Below are positions 36,601 through 48,376 of a stretch of DNA of 64,000 nucleotides, piece by piece; positions within the stretch are counted from its first letter, which is position 1, and every line of letters starts with the position of its first letter. The DNA comes from Heligmosomoides polygyrus polygyrus (taxonomy: Eukaryota; Nematoda; Chromadorea; Rhabditida; Heligmosomidae), in contig OX377203.1 of assembly GCA_947396885.1 (NCBI GenBank), forward strand, positions 29,763,253-29,827,252, read 5' to 3'. The notes beneath the pieces are model-generated. The model was given only the letters and a program-made list of their open reading frames with translations, ran no database searches and was not told the DNA's origin. Made by a program: the position numbers and the translations under genes.

Positions 36601-39271
36601 GTCAGCTATACCACAACTCACTTCCTATTATGATTCAAATTTTTGATTATGAATAAATCTTAGCAAACAAAACTGCGCGTCACACTTATTCATCTACTTA
36701 TAGGAGATTAAGCGAAGCTATACTCAAAGAAATTGAACTTTTCAGAGAAAAGCTACAGTTAAGTGGCACATTATCAACCAGGTGAACATCGTCAAATCTG
36801 GTGGGCAATCTCAGCGGTTATGTGGGCATAATGTGGGCAATGTCAGCGGTTAACATACAGAAAGATTTTCGTTTTTTTTTACAATCAAGCTGACAAGTTT
36901 TATGTGAATAATAAGACGATACAAATTTTATGACCAATTTAAGAGCGCACACATTCCGTGAGAGACCCTGTATAAAGCCTCAACTCACCATCTATGACGT
37001 TCGAAGCCTTGTCTACGGCGTATTTGTCTTTGGGAGTGGAAGAAAGTATTTCGATTGAGACTGAACCAGAAGGGGCTGAAGACTTGACGAACAGCTGCCC
37101 TTGAACATGCTGAGCAACAACGAAACGGTCAGCTCTAGCTTGATAGAGGGCATTTGAAGGTGATGGCCTGAGTAAGCGATGAATGGAAACGTACATAGTC
37201 CAAAGGACTAGCGACAATTGTAAAACTTACAAAACGGGTGCAAACGCACGATATAACCCGCTAAGATGAGCTGATCCCAAATCCTCGCAAATTGATTCTT
37301 CGGTATCTACGCAAGATACATCGAAAGTGTTGACGGGCCGCTCTCCAAACACAGTTCTTGAATGAAGAAGTATCCTTAGCCAATTTATAAACAAAAGGAG
37401 TGATGCAACAAATAAAATATACCTTTTAGGTTTCGATGACGAGGGTGTTGTAACTCGATCAAGATTTTTCTTCAACTTTTTTGTTAGTTCCTAAACAACG
37501 TAGGCGTGAAAAATTAAAGATGAACACCAAAAATTTGAGTAAATGGTTATGACGAACTTCTACGTGTTCCAGAATATGCAAGTCAAACGCTCAGGTTCTC
37601 ACATTGAGGTGAGATATTCCACAAGAAGAAAAGAATGGAAGACCTTGACACGTTCAGGTACACGCGAGTTTTGTACTGTGTGCTTCGTGGTACAACGCCA
37701 TTTTCGCAGCTTTGTAAAATCATGTAACTGTACTTTCCAGTTATTCTAACACCTAAATTCTGTTTCTGAGGTCAAACAACGGGTCTCCGGATTTAGACAT
37801 GTCTAAATCCGGAGACTCGTTGTTTAACCTGTGATGCAGCTTAATGTAGCTCATTTCAATTTGAGAGAGTTCGCATTGATATCAAAAGTTTTAAGCTTAG
37901 GCTTAGAAGAGTATTAAATTTGATTTGAAGTATCCAATTCGATTTCGTGAAAATTGTATGAACGCTCGAAGGAGACCAGCACTCAGAAAATACGTCAGAA
38001 CGACCAGCACGGTATTCTGAGCAATTACGAATAAGGGGATTGACTTATCAAAGAGCACAATTCTTCAGTACATGCTGAGGCTGGGTATGATCACCCACTC
38101 ATTGCGCTAGCTCTCGTGCAACATATACAAAAGAAGACGCAAGGAGCTGGTTGGGACGTGTGTGAGCATGATCCGAATGAAGGTGGTTTTCAAGACGAGC
38201 CCACAATGAAAAGAACGCATTGGAATACCGGAAGTGGTAAAAAGTTGTTAACCATCATACCACATTGTTCTTCACACTAGGGAATAAAAGAGGATAACTA
38301 GGGCAATTAAGCTTTTTTGATGGTTTATGCGTCAAAATCCTAGGTGGTAAGTAGATTCACTTCCAATGAACATTTAGCCATCGAAATGCAAATGGTCCAG
38401 CTAATGGCAAAAGCGTTGCTTCCTAGAAACGTAACAGCCTAACATATATAAAGTCATAAGTTCAGTAAGCAAGGCATTCAAGGCTGAGCAGGCCAGGAAA
38501 TGAACAGTTAATATTTAGAAAAGCGCTCATCTACTTGATCGGAGAACTGACGTGGGGAGGTCTAGAGAGGAGGAGGGATCCTTCTTCTATCTCTTCCACA
38601 TCTGGCGAGACATGCCTAGACGATCTTCAACGGCTACAACGTAGCCGAGACTTCGAGATCGAACCAAACGTCTCAATTTCAAAGCATTTGAAGAAACTCC
38701 TAGGATTTTGTGGAGGAAAATGAGAGTGGCCCCCTTTCTCTAGTCTCGCAACGCCAAAATATTCAGGTTATGCTTAAAAAACCGCTCCTGCAAGCCAAAA
38801 GGACGAAATATGGAAGCGCGGAACAGATAACAGAGCCTCAAACTGAAGCAACATCGAAACCATCACTACGACCCAGCACAATGGCTTCTAACAATACTCC
38901 CCAGGGGGTTTTCCCTTTCCAGTCCCCGTGCTCCTCTAGAAAAAAATGATTGAGATGAGCAAAGCTAAAAAGAAAAATAAGACACCCACTCCTTCCATGT
39001 GTTCCAGTATAACCAAGTCGACCTCCACTTTCTTCATATTGACGACTGACGCGAGAAGCTCATCGATGAAATCATCGACGTCGAGATTAAATTCCGTTGC
39101 CAGTGAGTTAACTGAAGGAGGGGAATAGGGTGCAACGTCAGCACAGTCGACGCAATTTTTGAAAGCTTAGAAGGAAAACGTACTTTTAGTCATTAAATCA
39201 TCCTCGTCGGGCAGCGAGTACCCAAACTCGGATAGCGCTTCCGAAATTGATAGGTAGTCTATGTACACCAT
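33656..39271 (-). CDS. div-1: DNA polymerase alpha subunit B (POLA2), at least 14 exons
   Basis: Exons (minus strand) 39271-39184, 39111-38990, 37490-37423, 37356-37231, 37167-36989, 36079-35988, 35917-35762, 35632-35524, 35099-34981, 34451-34339, 34273-34159, 34093-34022, 33945-33854 and 33785-33656 join in phase to 527 codons. Diagnostic blocks: SKLPEISIFPGQ, FASGPFTTSE, MGPLVDSKNAFMQ, APFRDACCDPVFPTPPF, RINGVEMAFTSSE and RSLYPLFPP, all matching the OB-fold and inactive phosphoesterase regions of POLA2. The protein is the regulatory B subunit of polymerase alpha-primase, which starts DNA synthesis in the nucleus. Human POLA2 is 598 aa. The last 50-70 residues, including the VNPGR motif, were not found. 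The 1.5-kb intron 2 has no exon I could add, and the splice across it is in frame. Confidence 0.95.
37770..37829. repeat. 60-bp near-perfect hairpin
   Basis: Two 30-bp arms abut with no spacer: 37770-37799 and 37800-37829 are reverse complements with two mismatches (core 'tctccggatttagaca' and its complement). It lies in div-1 intron 2. Confidence 0.9.
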
Positions 39272-39283
39272 GCCTCGACGAAC

Positions 39284-39292
39284 CTGAAAAAC
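39284..39292 (-). promoter_or_regulatory. Probable trans-splice acceptor for div-1
   Basis: On the minus strand, 'tagtttttcag' ends 12 nt before the div-1 ATG at 39271. It is a textbook nematode acceptor with no upstream exon visible, so spliced-leader addition is the simplest reading. It supports the chosen start codon. Confidence 0.65.
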
Positions 39293-39974
39293 TAAATGGA
39301 ACGAACGGCGAAAAGGGTTGGATGGGACTCGACTAAGCGGTAGGGAGTAATCGGAATATTATTCGGAAAAGGTTTGCGCTTCCAAAGGCAATCGCTAGAT
39401 TTCCAGGAGAACGAGGTACAAACACATGAGATACAGGGCGCGTAAAAAGCCGACGCAGAAAACGGTGGTTTGGGACGCAACAATGCGCAGTTAGATTTAA
39501 CACAAGAAAAACATAAGAACACTGGAGCTACAAATGCAGTAGCATCACTCGTGATTGACATTGGGGTCAGTCTGCTTATTCTGCACCGAGACCATGAAGG
39601 TGAGGGCCCTGCGGAAAACAACAACACCGCTGTCGAAGGCTGGCGGTTTCCCGCCTTGTGGGAATTTAAGCCGGCAGTGCAGGTGGTTGGCGTCGGGCCA
39701 ACAGTGGTGCGGGCTGCAGACAGCGAGGAGGCGTCCGAGTTCCCAACGTTTGGCGGACCTTGAGGCCTGTTCTCAAATCTGCGATGGCCATAGTAGCCGC
39801 TCCTGATCTCTACCTGGGTGCGAGTCTAGGGGATCCACCCTATCCTTCCTTTATAACATCCTGAGAATTTATACTAAAGGTCTTTAAGCGAAAACCTAGG
39901 TACGGTCTCTTGTGCATCATAACTAAATAACTACATCATAAATAAATAACTAACTGCAAGGCCAGGCTTGCTGT
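39293..39974. other. No recognisable gene upstream of div-1
   Basis: Overlapping frames on both strands (39470-39806 plus, 39292-39627 minus) do not resemble known families. The region must contain the div-1 promoter if div-1 is not itself a downstream operon gene, but no core element is recognisable. Confidence 0.4.
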
Positions 39975-40190
39975 GGGCCTGTTCATACTTCGCGACAAGA
40001 GTGACAAGAGACTGGAGCGACTGGGGGCGACGGATATAGTGTGGTGTACGTAAATAATTACGCATTTCACACTACATTCGTCGCGGACGGAGTGTGGAGT
40101 ACGCAATTATTTACGTACACCACACTACATCCGTCGCCACAGTCGGTCTTGTCGGTCTTGTCGCTTTTGTCGCGAAGTATGAACAGGCCC
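39975..40190. mobile_element. hAT-like MITE, 216 bp
   Basis: The ends are inverted repeats starting GGGCCTGTTCATACTTCGCG. The two 8-bp flanks (cttgctgt and ttagctgt) agree at six of eight positions, as expected for an aged 8-bp hAT-type duplication. The interior is also largely palindromic around 'gtacgtaaataattacg'. No ORF. Confidence 0.85.
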
Positions 40191-40296
40191 TTAGCTGTAA
40201 CATGCAAATCGATTGAAACCGAGTGATCGCCGCAGAAATCTGTCCACACACGAGCGCTAGCGCTTTCGCTCCTGTTGCCCTCCTCGCTGCCATCGC

Positions 40297-40786
40297 TAGT
40301 TCATACTACACGCCAGCGACGGGAGCGACGAGAGCGACAGGAGTACACCGCATAGCGTTTGATAAACTTACAACCGGATAAAAAACCCATGAGTTTAGTT
40401 TCGGAGTGAAATTCAGGAAAGTCGTTACGGGATCAAGCAGTTGTCTATCCCTTTGCTAATCAGTCGCTGCAGTTGGTGATATTTGCGCGCTTATCTGGCC
40501 CAAATAGGGTCGGGGGGGGGGGGCGTTCTGATGGGCAGAGAATCCCATAGAGCGTCGTTAATGCCCCTCATATCTGGCTCCAACATATAGAGCCTGTAGT
40601 AAGTGCGTTCCATGGCTAATAAAAACCAGGTTTGAATCGCGCGGCTGTGGGCGTTGCGCAGAACTTGGACGGTTTTTTTTTCGGTTGTAATTGTATTGGT
40701 GAGTACACCGCACTACGTCCGTCGCGCTAGTCGCTCTTGTCGATCTAGTCACCCTCGTCGCTGCCTCGCAAGGTGTGAACAGGCCC
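40297..40786. mobile_element. Second hAT-like MITE carrying a nested repeat
   Basis: The left part (gttcatac, then cagcgacgggagcgacgaga) and the right part (gctagtcgctcttgtcgatc, ending gtgtgaacaggccc) match the family of 39975-40190. The roughly 350-bp repeat at 40358-40698 interrupts it. The string 'gagtacaccgca' flanks the nested repeat on both sides. Confidence 0.75.
40358..40698. repeat. About 350-bp dispersed repeat, copy 2
   Basis: It aligns along its length with 21300-21655 ('gtttgataaacttacaaccg', 'atcccatagagcgtcgttaa', 'tcggttgtaattgtattgg'). It includes a run of twelve G at 40511-40522. It is nested in the hAT-like MITE. Confidence 0.82.
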
Positions 40787-40799
40787 TAAAGGCAGCTAT

Positions 40800-41340
40800 A
40801 GTTCACCATTAAAATTTCACCGGTAGGTGAACGGAGTTTCATCAGGAGTCGCTCTGAGTCACTCTGAGCGGGAATTTGAAACAGATTGAAACATAACAAG
40901 AAGTACGTCTCCAACTCCCGTCGTACCAGGTTCATTGAATTTGGCCAAAAATAATGTTCAACTACTGCTCAGTTTCTTTGTTGAACTTAAGCGGAGAGAT
41001 TAGCTCACATGATAAGCTTAAGTCTAAAATAGTCCGAGGCCTTTACAACGTACCCGACAAAGCCAGTTTGTGGAGAAGAGTATGCTTGGTAGGTATCTCG
41101 GGCTTGTGTCAACTGGGAAAAGAAATTCTCGGTCGAGAAAGTGAGGGATTCGCTCGGATACAGGCAGAGCTTCTGCGTCTAAAATACTATGATTTGTCCC
41201 AAAATTTTATGGAAAGCTGCTTTTGTGAACAGGAGCGCCTACTTCAGGGGACGTAGATAGTGACTTGGGTCTCTTTCCTTTCGCAGCTTTCATCTTGTTG
41301 TGATGTTGTAAATCTCATATGCAAACGAAATCTCCACGTC
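40800..41340. other. No recognisable gene
   Basis: One plus-strand frame (40954-41256, 100 codons) is open, but I recognise no family and no splice context. It is probably chance. Confidence 0.35.
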
Positions 41341-41349
41341 TGCGTTGTA

Positions 41350-42280
41350 GGTTTCTGTGACTCTATTTATTTCTACGTGCATATAAGACACACATCAAAG
41401 AATACCACGAACGAGCACAAAAATAAATCATGAAAGGGACCAGCATACATAGCAACAGGCAACACTAACACACCTTAGCTTCAACTAGTACTTCGGCAGA
41501 ATACGTTCTGCCCTACTTCTGAACGCATAAATGACTGCGAGGAGGCAGGTACAGCGGGGCTCTTTAGGCAAGGCTGCTGACGCTCTACATGCGAAAAACG
41601 AAGCCTGAAGGTTAGACCTGGGCCTCGCATTGGACAGCTTAATTGAAGCATCACAAATTACGGATGGAAACAGAGAAAAGGATTTCGAGATACTACTCTT
41701 TGAACCTGCATTCAACAATTTGAAGACCGGGCAAGGAATTCTCAGCTTGCGACGTGATTCTAGAGTATGCACGCCTAAATAGCTATTCCTTATACTAGCT
41801 CAAGGAATTCTAGAGAGGTCGGATCGTTCCGAAAAAAAAAACAACGTATTTCTTTTTGCCAGGAAAAAACTGTAGAACCGAATTCAAGAATTGTTCTGAC
41901 GTACATCTTATCCATCGCCATCACTCTTTTGTCCTTAGTTGGCAATCCTTTAAAAATATGAACCAGTTTCACGTTTTCCTTCCGATAGATCATTCTTATA
42001 TGTTCTGAAAAGCCAGGCTTATAATCATAAACAGAACCTAGGTCATTAACAGACTTTGCTCTGGAAACAAGGTGCTCATCAACTACGTAGATAATCCCCA
42101 ACCGCTTCCAGACAAGTTTTTTTCCTGAGCTAACGGGAGCCCCCAAGCATGGGACAACAGTTTCATAAGATCAACACCTTTCTGAAGCATGCACCAGTCA
42201 TTCAGGTTGTCCACCTCCCGATAAATTTTAATGTCGTCCGCAAACTGTTTAACACTACCCCAATGTCTTGCATTTGTTTG
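41350..42280 (-). mobile_element. CR1-like LINE 3' half, decayed
   Basis: On the minus strand from about 42270: QFADDIKIYREVDNL (the RT catalytic box), then SRAKSVNDLGSVYDYK-GFSEHI and YVRTILEFGSTVFS, and a C-terminal frame at 41772-41485. Frameshifts separate these. The low-coordinate end shares its 3' terminal part with 59385-59745 ('tatttctacgtgcatataag' against 'tatttctacgtgcacataag'). Confidence 0.85.
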
Positions 42281-43040
42281 GCAATATCTGAGGTGTAAAT
42301 AGCAAACAATAGTGGCGATTAATGAAATACATAAGACATAGATGGCTACGTATTGAAATACATCGCCTTCGTAGTAATATTCAGAGGAAAATTCAAAATA
42401 AGGCCTCGGTTCATTTAATTGCTGATCGGAGCCTAACATTCGAACTTTCACTAACTCTAAAGAAGAAGTTGGGGTGGAATACTAGCCGAAGGCGTGAAGT
42501 GGATTCAGCCTTAGTATGGCAACTGTGTCCACTCTTCCATGCCCTAACACCGTACCTTGAGTTTGAGGTTGATCTCTCACTGGCAGCTACTGGGCCGTAG
42601 GGCATAATTCTGCGAAGCGTGGCGGTGCGAAGCATTGATTCCGCCTTCTCCCCAGGATTTCGCTGAAGACCAAGGAGAGAAAAGCAACTGGAATTTTCTA
42701 AACGCTCGTTCGGTGATCCACAAGTGAATGATGGCAACCTTCCAGATAAGGAAAACACCAGAGAGTAGAAGTCTCGCAAGATAGAAGGATGAGCACTGCG
42801 GTAGGGTGGAGTAAAAAACCTCTGCACAATGGAATGTTTTCTTACTCTGTACAGGACATTTCGTTACAGAGAATATTGTTGCTGTTTTTGGTAGATCTGT
42901 TCAGCGCAAATCGACAGTTGAAACGAAGCAGAAGGAGAAAAGCAACTGACTTAAATAAAACGCATTTTCTTCATGTAAGTAATCTGCAGATATAAGGGCC
43001 GTTAATTTTGCAACTATGAAGGGTAGAGAATAATGTTATG
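42281..43040. other. No recognisable gene
   Basis: Long antiparallel frames (42411-42827 minus, 42322-42600 plus) overlap, and neither resembles a known protein. Confidence 0.35.
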
Positions 43041-43049
43041 CTCTCGAAA

Positions 43050-43340
43050 TTTTTCGAATATTCGAATGGTTTGGAATGCTCCCAAATTTCTAATATTCGA
43101 ATTCGAATATATTCGAGAACTGCAGTTTTCTGAATATTCGAATTCGAACAAATTCGAAAAACGCTATTTTTCAAATTCGAATGAAGACCATTCTAATGCC
43201 TATTCAAATAGGTCATTAGAGCATAACTATAGAAGAGAAGCTGCTAAATAGCCCACCTTGAGGCGCACGATAGTTGTGCTCGAACGAAGATATTCGAATA
43301 ATTGATCGAATAATTCATTCGAATAATCGCTTTTCCCTGT
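43050..43340. repeat. TTCGAA-rich AT patch
   Basis: Dense occurrences of attcgaa/ttcgaat (for example 'aatattcgaattcgaatat') at 43055-43185 and again at 43285-43335 create many overlapping small palindromes. No coding potential. It resembles the 'gattcgga'-rich MITEs at 55.6 and 57.1 kb in texture but not in exact sequence. Confidence 0.6.
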
Positions 43341-44380
43341 ACAAGCTACCGCTGTATGGAGCGCTATGAACAATTCTGTACTATTTTGGACCTAAGCATG
43401 TTATGCGGGCTAGCCTCTCATGTTTGTCCTAGAACTCCATACATGTACTGTAACATAGCGTGTCGTTGTCTACAACATCTGGACGGCTTTTCTGGTAAGG
43501 TAAGACGATGGCTCATTCGGTGGTATAGCTCCTTGTCCAGAGTAAAGGTGCCTGTTATAAATAAAACACAGTGTGGACTCATGTACATATGATAGCAAAT
43601 AAGAGTGAACTTTGATGGAAACAATCTGAAGACCAATCCTAGACGGGGGCATTATATACCTATCACGATTTTCAATCACATAAACGAAAATCACGGTAAA
43701 ACAACGTTCACGGAAATGGAGTGGCAGCGTCTAACCAGCAACGGAATAACGTCTGGACATTCGTTCCAGCACTATTCGTATGGTGCCCCAGCGACCAGGA
43801 GAAACTGAGGCCTTCTAGCAGGGCTTCAATGCTCTCGCTCCTCAATTCGCAAAGACGCCTTCCCACCATAAGACAGTGGAGACAATGTGAAGGATGGGTG
43901 ATGGGTCCGGTGTAAATGGCGACGGGGCAGAGTTTCCGAGCGAAACTCGATACTCTTTTTATGCTGTTTTGTGAGACGATGGCCGAAGCAGGACTGAACC
44001 TTCAATGAAGTGCGAGAAAACTCCATCATAAAACTTTTTTTATCGATCCTAGTTCCTTATGTATGCCTCGCACATAAAATAGGAGCTTGAAAACCTGGTT
44101 GTGCAATTTCCAATTTTTACGGGAAGACAAGTAGTTGCAAATTTCACAGACTTCCGATCCCTATGAAAAGGGGAACTTTGAGAACGTCGCCTACAAGCAC
44201 GTGGAGAAAGGAATCACCGTGTATCCTATGCAAGCCCTCTACGTGTGAATGCAAGAAACACCCATCAATACTTGAAGTTGTCCATCAAAAGTGTAACATA
44301 TTACTTATATAATCCGCAAAATATAGCAAATCCAACGTCTTTTCGAATGACTAATAGTTAATATTCTCTAATGGATAAAG
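43341..44380. other. No recognisable gene
   Basis: Only short overlapping open frames, without family resemblance or repeat partners visible by eye. Confidence 0.4.
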
Positions 44381-44384
44381 GTCC

Positions 44385-44650
44385 GCGTTAATCGATCCCT
44401 TTTGGGAAGTGGCACGCCACTTCTCATGACATCGTGGAGTCAGGAAAGCGCGTATTTGGGCTACAGTGAATTGCGATCGTCAGCCGATCGACAAGTCAGA
44501 GTTTCATCCTTCCCAAACATGTCCAGCACCAACTCATCAACCCTCAGGGAGGGCTTCGTTGGTATAAACGGAGAATTTGAGCGAAGGACAAGAATCGGTC
44601 TGCAGACAACAGCTTCACCTACTGCACCACCACGAGCCCAACCAGGACTC
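44385..44650 (-). mobile_element. tRNA-derived SINE, degraded
   Basis: The tail 'ggataaaggtccgcgttaat' at the left, the body landmarks 'tgacatcgtggagtcagg' and 'gatcgtcagccgatcgac', and a head remnant with 'actgcaccaccacgagccc' identify the family. It is more diverged than other copies. Confidence 0.7.
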
Positions 44651-44789
44651 TTTGTACAGAGGGAAATTAGAAGAGCTACGAAGCTAGGAACAAATTCTAT
44701 TGTGTTAGTAGCCAAGGGGAGGGAAGCACACTTTATCTGCGCGTCTGTCACAGCCTTCTCTGACAGACGCACAGATCATGTCCGGATGC

Positions 44790-44935
44790 CGCTTAAGAAA
44801 TCCAAACGGTTCCATCCTCCGGCTTCAGCGAATCGGTAGCAGGGTTCTCTGGGAAAGCCAGGCACTAACCGTTTCATCGGCTGGCCCCCATAATCATTAT
44901 ATGGGCTAAATACGTGTTCATATCGCATCCATGAT
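44790..44935 (+). mobile_element. tRNA-derived SINE fragment
   Basis: The segment 'gaatcggtagcagggttctc' through 'cgtttcatcggctggccccc' corresponds to the middle of the sense-oriented SINE. Head and tail are missing. It faces the copy at 44385. Confidence 0.65.
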
Positions 44936-45499
44936 ACCATACATGGAATTTGAGTGCGCTCAACGAAAACACTGATCAACGTCGACTCCTATTCCTATTC
45001 GTTATTGGTAGCCAACCTGGTGACTAGCAACGGAGCATCAACGACGGCTCGAGGGGGTAGTTGTTGCGCTTCGTTTCACTTATGGCCTCTCTCTACTATA
45101 GTGAAACATGTAACGAAAATAAACACGAAAGCCTTGCCCTATGACCGAGCTTAAGAAAAACAGAATATCGTTACAGGTGTAAATTAAAAAATATACAATC
45201 AACCAATGAATAGCGAGACTATACTAAAATCTAACCCACCACCTAAAAAAATTGCAAAATGTGACTTGACTTCGAAAAATTCGGGCCATAGTAAATCACG
45301 GTTACCTAAGTCACTTAGTCATCAGAGGTTCTTAAAGTCGTAGTCGTCTGAGTTACATATCTATAGAAGAGTTCAGCGATCCGGATAGTCCGTTTAACAA
45401 AAGACGTGCTCATGGATGTAGCGTGCATTTGTAGATTTGCGCTAACATGCTAGAAGCAAAGAAATTAACGGTTACCTAACGGTTACAAAATAAAATTAA

Positions 45500-46691
45500 C
45501 TTTGATAAGTCATCACCAAATGGACCTTAAATAAGTGGTCAGCGGCTTAAATAATCTTTCTAAACGATATTGTTGTGGCATCAATCCCAGCACAATCACC
45601 ATGGCTAATGAAAATGGCTCCATATGTGAGGTTCTTTCGGCAAACATTTTACTCTCCTATCTTGTGAAATCGTCCGACGATGAATAGTCGTATCTACAGT
45701 AAATGAAATATGTGTGGAAGTTCCATGAGAAAGCCGAACCTTATGCACAGTATGCTGGACAGATGCAATGGTTGTCTTTATGAAAAGGATCCTTCGAAAG
45801 CGTCTGAGCGCTAGCTACAACCGATCATCAACATCTGATGACGATATGAATACGCTAAGAAAGTTCTAGTGGAGACACTAATGGAAAGGCAGCTGAATCG
45901 TCCTGCATCACAGCGATGTAGGGAAGAAGCTCCTTAAACATGATGCGGAAGAGCAGGAACAGCGGAAGGAGATAGACACAAGAGCCAGTCGAAAGCGCTG
46001 TCGATGGAAAAATTGGAATGGCTGTCATCAGGGATACCCTGTAATCAAATTATGATGAGCATAAGGAGCGTTTAATGCTCTTCAAGTCTCCGCCTCGAGG
46101 TCCCAGCATAAAGGAGTGTTTCCACCACATTTGGTGAGACAGTTTGGCGCCACCCGTGTGACATAGGGCAAAGGGACCCCCATTTCTATCCATTCAGCCA
46201 CGTGCATCAAAGGGCAGCCAGCAGAGAATTCGCCCCGGCCTCCATCCTGGCGAGAGACGAAACGCTGAAGTTGCTTTCGTAGAGGAAATCGATTCCTTCG
46301 CACTGGAGTCGGGCGCGGATGGATTCGACAAGATGCAAATCTTCGATTCACCGCTAGCCTCGTCAGTGTCAAGCGGAGAATGCTTCAAAGTTTTATGCAG
46401 CGCCCTCCGAAGGCCAAAAATTGAAGAATTGTCTTCGTGCTGAAGCTGCATTATGCTTAGTGTAGAATAGGCGTCATTCGCCCAACTAGGATTGATTTCC
46501 TTGACAAGGCTTGATGATTCAGTTCGGGATATCACCAAAGGATCCACTCAGATCCTATGTATAGTGGACAGGTATGGTGAGCGATTGTGCTGGGATCAGT
46601 GTGATTGATCCCAGAACAATATCGTCTTGAAAGATTATTTAAGGCACCGGCCACTTATGTAAGGTCCGTTTTTAGCGATGATTTATCAAAA
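45500..46691. mobile_element. 1.2-kb element with long (about 110-bp) inverted ends
   Basis: The left arm 45500-45604 (tttgataagtcatcacc through 'cttaaataatctttc' to 'cccagcacaatc') is an imperfect reverse complement of 46573-46691. The interior carries an open frame on the minus strand (46547-46194, about 117 codons, serine-rich, starting within the region) that I cannot assign. Long terminal repeats of this kind fit a non-autonomous DNA transposon. No transposase motif was recognised. Confidence 0.7.
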
Positions 46692-48370
46692 ACAATTATT
46701 TTGTTTTATTCAATAAATTAATTGATTAAAAGCTGACCTAAATAAGTGATAGGCCTTAAATAACATATTCAATCGAAGTTCAGGCTGAATCGATGACCAC
46801 TACCCCACCGTCCGTATTTACCGTAACACAATAAGCCGGACTTCGTTGTTAGTATGAAGTTCACCAGTATCAACAAGAAAGTTGGGAGGTGTTATGTTCG
46901 ACCCACAAACCATTTCAGGTAATGAGCACATATTTAGCACGTTGACGGCAGCCCAATTTTTGCATGTCTGGCGCGTGGCACCAATCGATTCGTCCCGAGT
47001 TATTTGTTAATTGAAGCCAATACTTGTCGAGAAGCTCGATAGGTCAGTAACCGAGACATTTTTTCGTTAACTACGCTTTTTACAGCTGTCTAAAGATGAA
47101 GTGCATATACACAAAAAGTTCCCTTAAAAGAGTTGATGCAACTAGAGAAATAAATTACAAGGCTGTGACACGACATTGTGTTACATGGTCCCATCGGCCG
47201 AAATGGTGTGACACGACATCGTGTCACATGTCGTCAACCTGTTGGAGTCGGCGTTCGGGGCTGCATCCCGTGCTGCACATCCTATTTCAAAGAGCCACTG
47301 TGATCTGGTAGCCTTCCCTTGTGGGCACAGATACGTCTAAACGAACAGGTCCGCTCTACTGACGATGAGTGTGAGAAGGGCATCGACGAAACGTCGTTTC
47401 CACTTGTATCTCGTTGAAGGACGCCGCGTTTTATTCCTCAATTTCCAATAGCATGCGAGAACTGTTACTACAAAAGGCAATAACCACCATTTGAGGCAGA
47501 GGAGCAAGGAATGTACGTGGATATACACGGAAATATTGCTGCTGTCTGTCGGACTTCAAATTATGACGATAGAAACAGCCAAATTATTCCAGTAAAACTC
47601 AAAAGCTGCTAACGATATGTACGTCCTCTAGTTTCTATATAAATTGCTAATAGTTCATTTTCACTGTTCTGGAGGACAACCGGTAATATTTTCACACATT
47701 TCACAGAGCATCGGATGTCGGACCCGGCAATCTGGCGACAGATTCTGTTTCATCATCCGACCACTACTTCAGGATCCGCAGGAAACTCTGGTCGATGAAA
47801 CCACGTCGCTCTTTCACATCCGGAAGACTGCGCTCTGCTGTGTGTGGCCGTCGTAGATGAACGTGTTGTCCAACGGCACGTACTGGTTCGTCGCCACTTT
47901 GATGACCTCCTGAGCGACGATTCCTGAACGAAACTAGATCGCTAACGGCACTTGCATGTTCATCTACCAACAGTCAGTCGCAGCGATAAGCCTTCACGAT
48001 GAAGACAACGTTCGCAGAGTGACACTGAACATCTTTGTCCCAAAAATGGAGCTTTCTGATTCAATACAACCCTGCGCAAAGATTATCCTAACCAGGAGTG
48101 CACATTTAACGGTTAGCGATTTAACGAACTTAATGAATTAACGGCATTTTCGTTAAAATCCGGCGTAACGACTTAGCGGAAATTTTTAGAAATGTAACGG
48201 AATTTTTATCGGACCTTTTTCTCAGTGACTTTATCATATTCACCCCTAGTCTTCAATAAAGTTGCAGGTCTCGTCCTCCTGATTAGGACTGTTCCTGAAA
48301 GAACTGTTGAAATCAGCAAGAATATTTTCATGCTTTCATGAATTTGTTTTAAATTTTTAGAAACAGTGCA
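46692..48370. other. No recognisable gene
   Basis: It contains 'gtgtgacacgacatcgtgtc' (about 47203) and its relatives at 47165 and 48975 as small repeated palindromes. Open frames at 47337-47528 and 47644-47970 are unassigned. Confidence 0.4.
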
Positions 48371-48376
48371 TTTTGG

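Noticed and set aside
40954..41256. 100-codon plus-strand ORF
   Set aside because: Open but unrecognised, isolated, with no splice context or repeat partner; probably chance.
42411..42827. 138-codon minus-strand ORF
   Set aside because: It overlaps a 92-codon plus-strand ORF, has no family resemblance, and abuts a LINE remnant.
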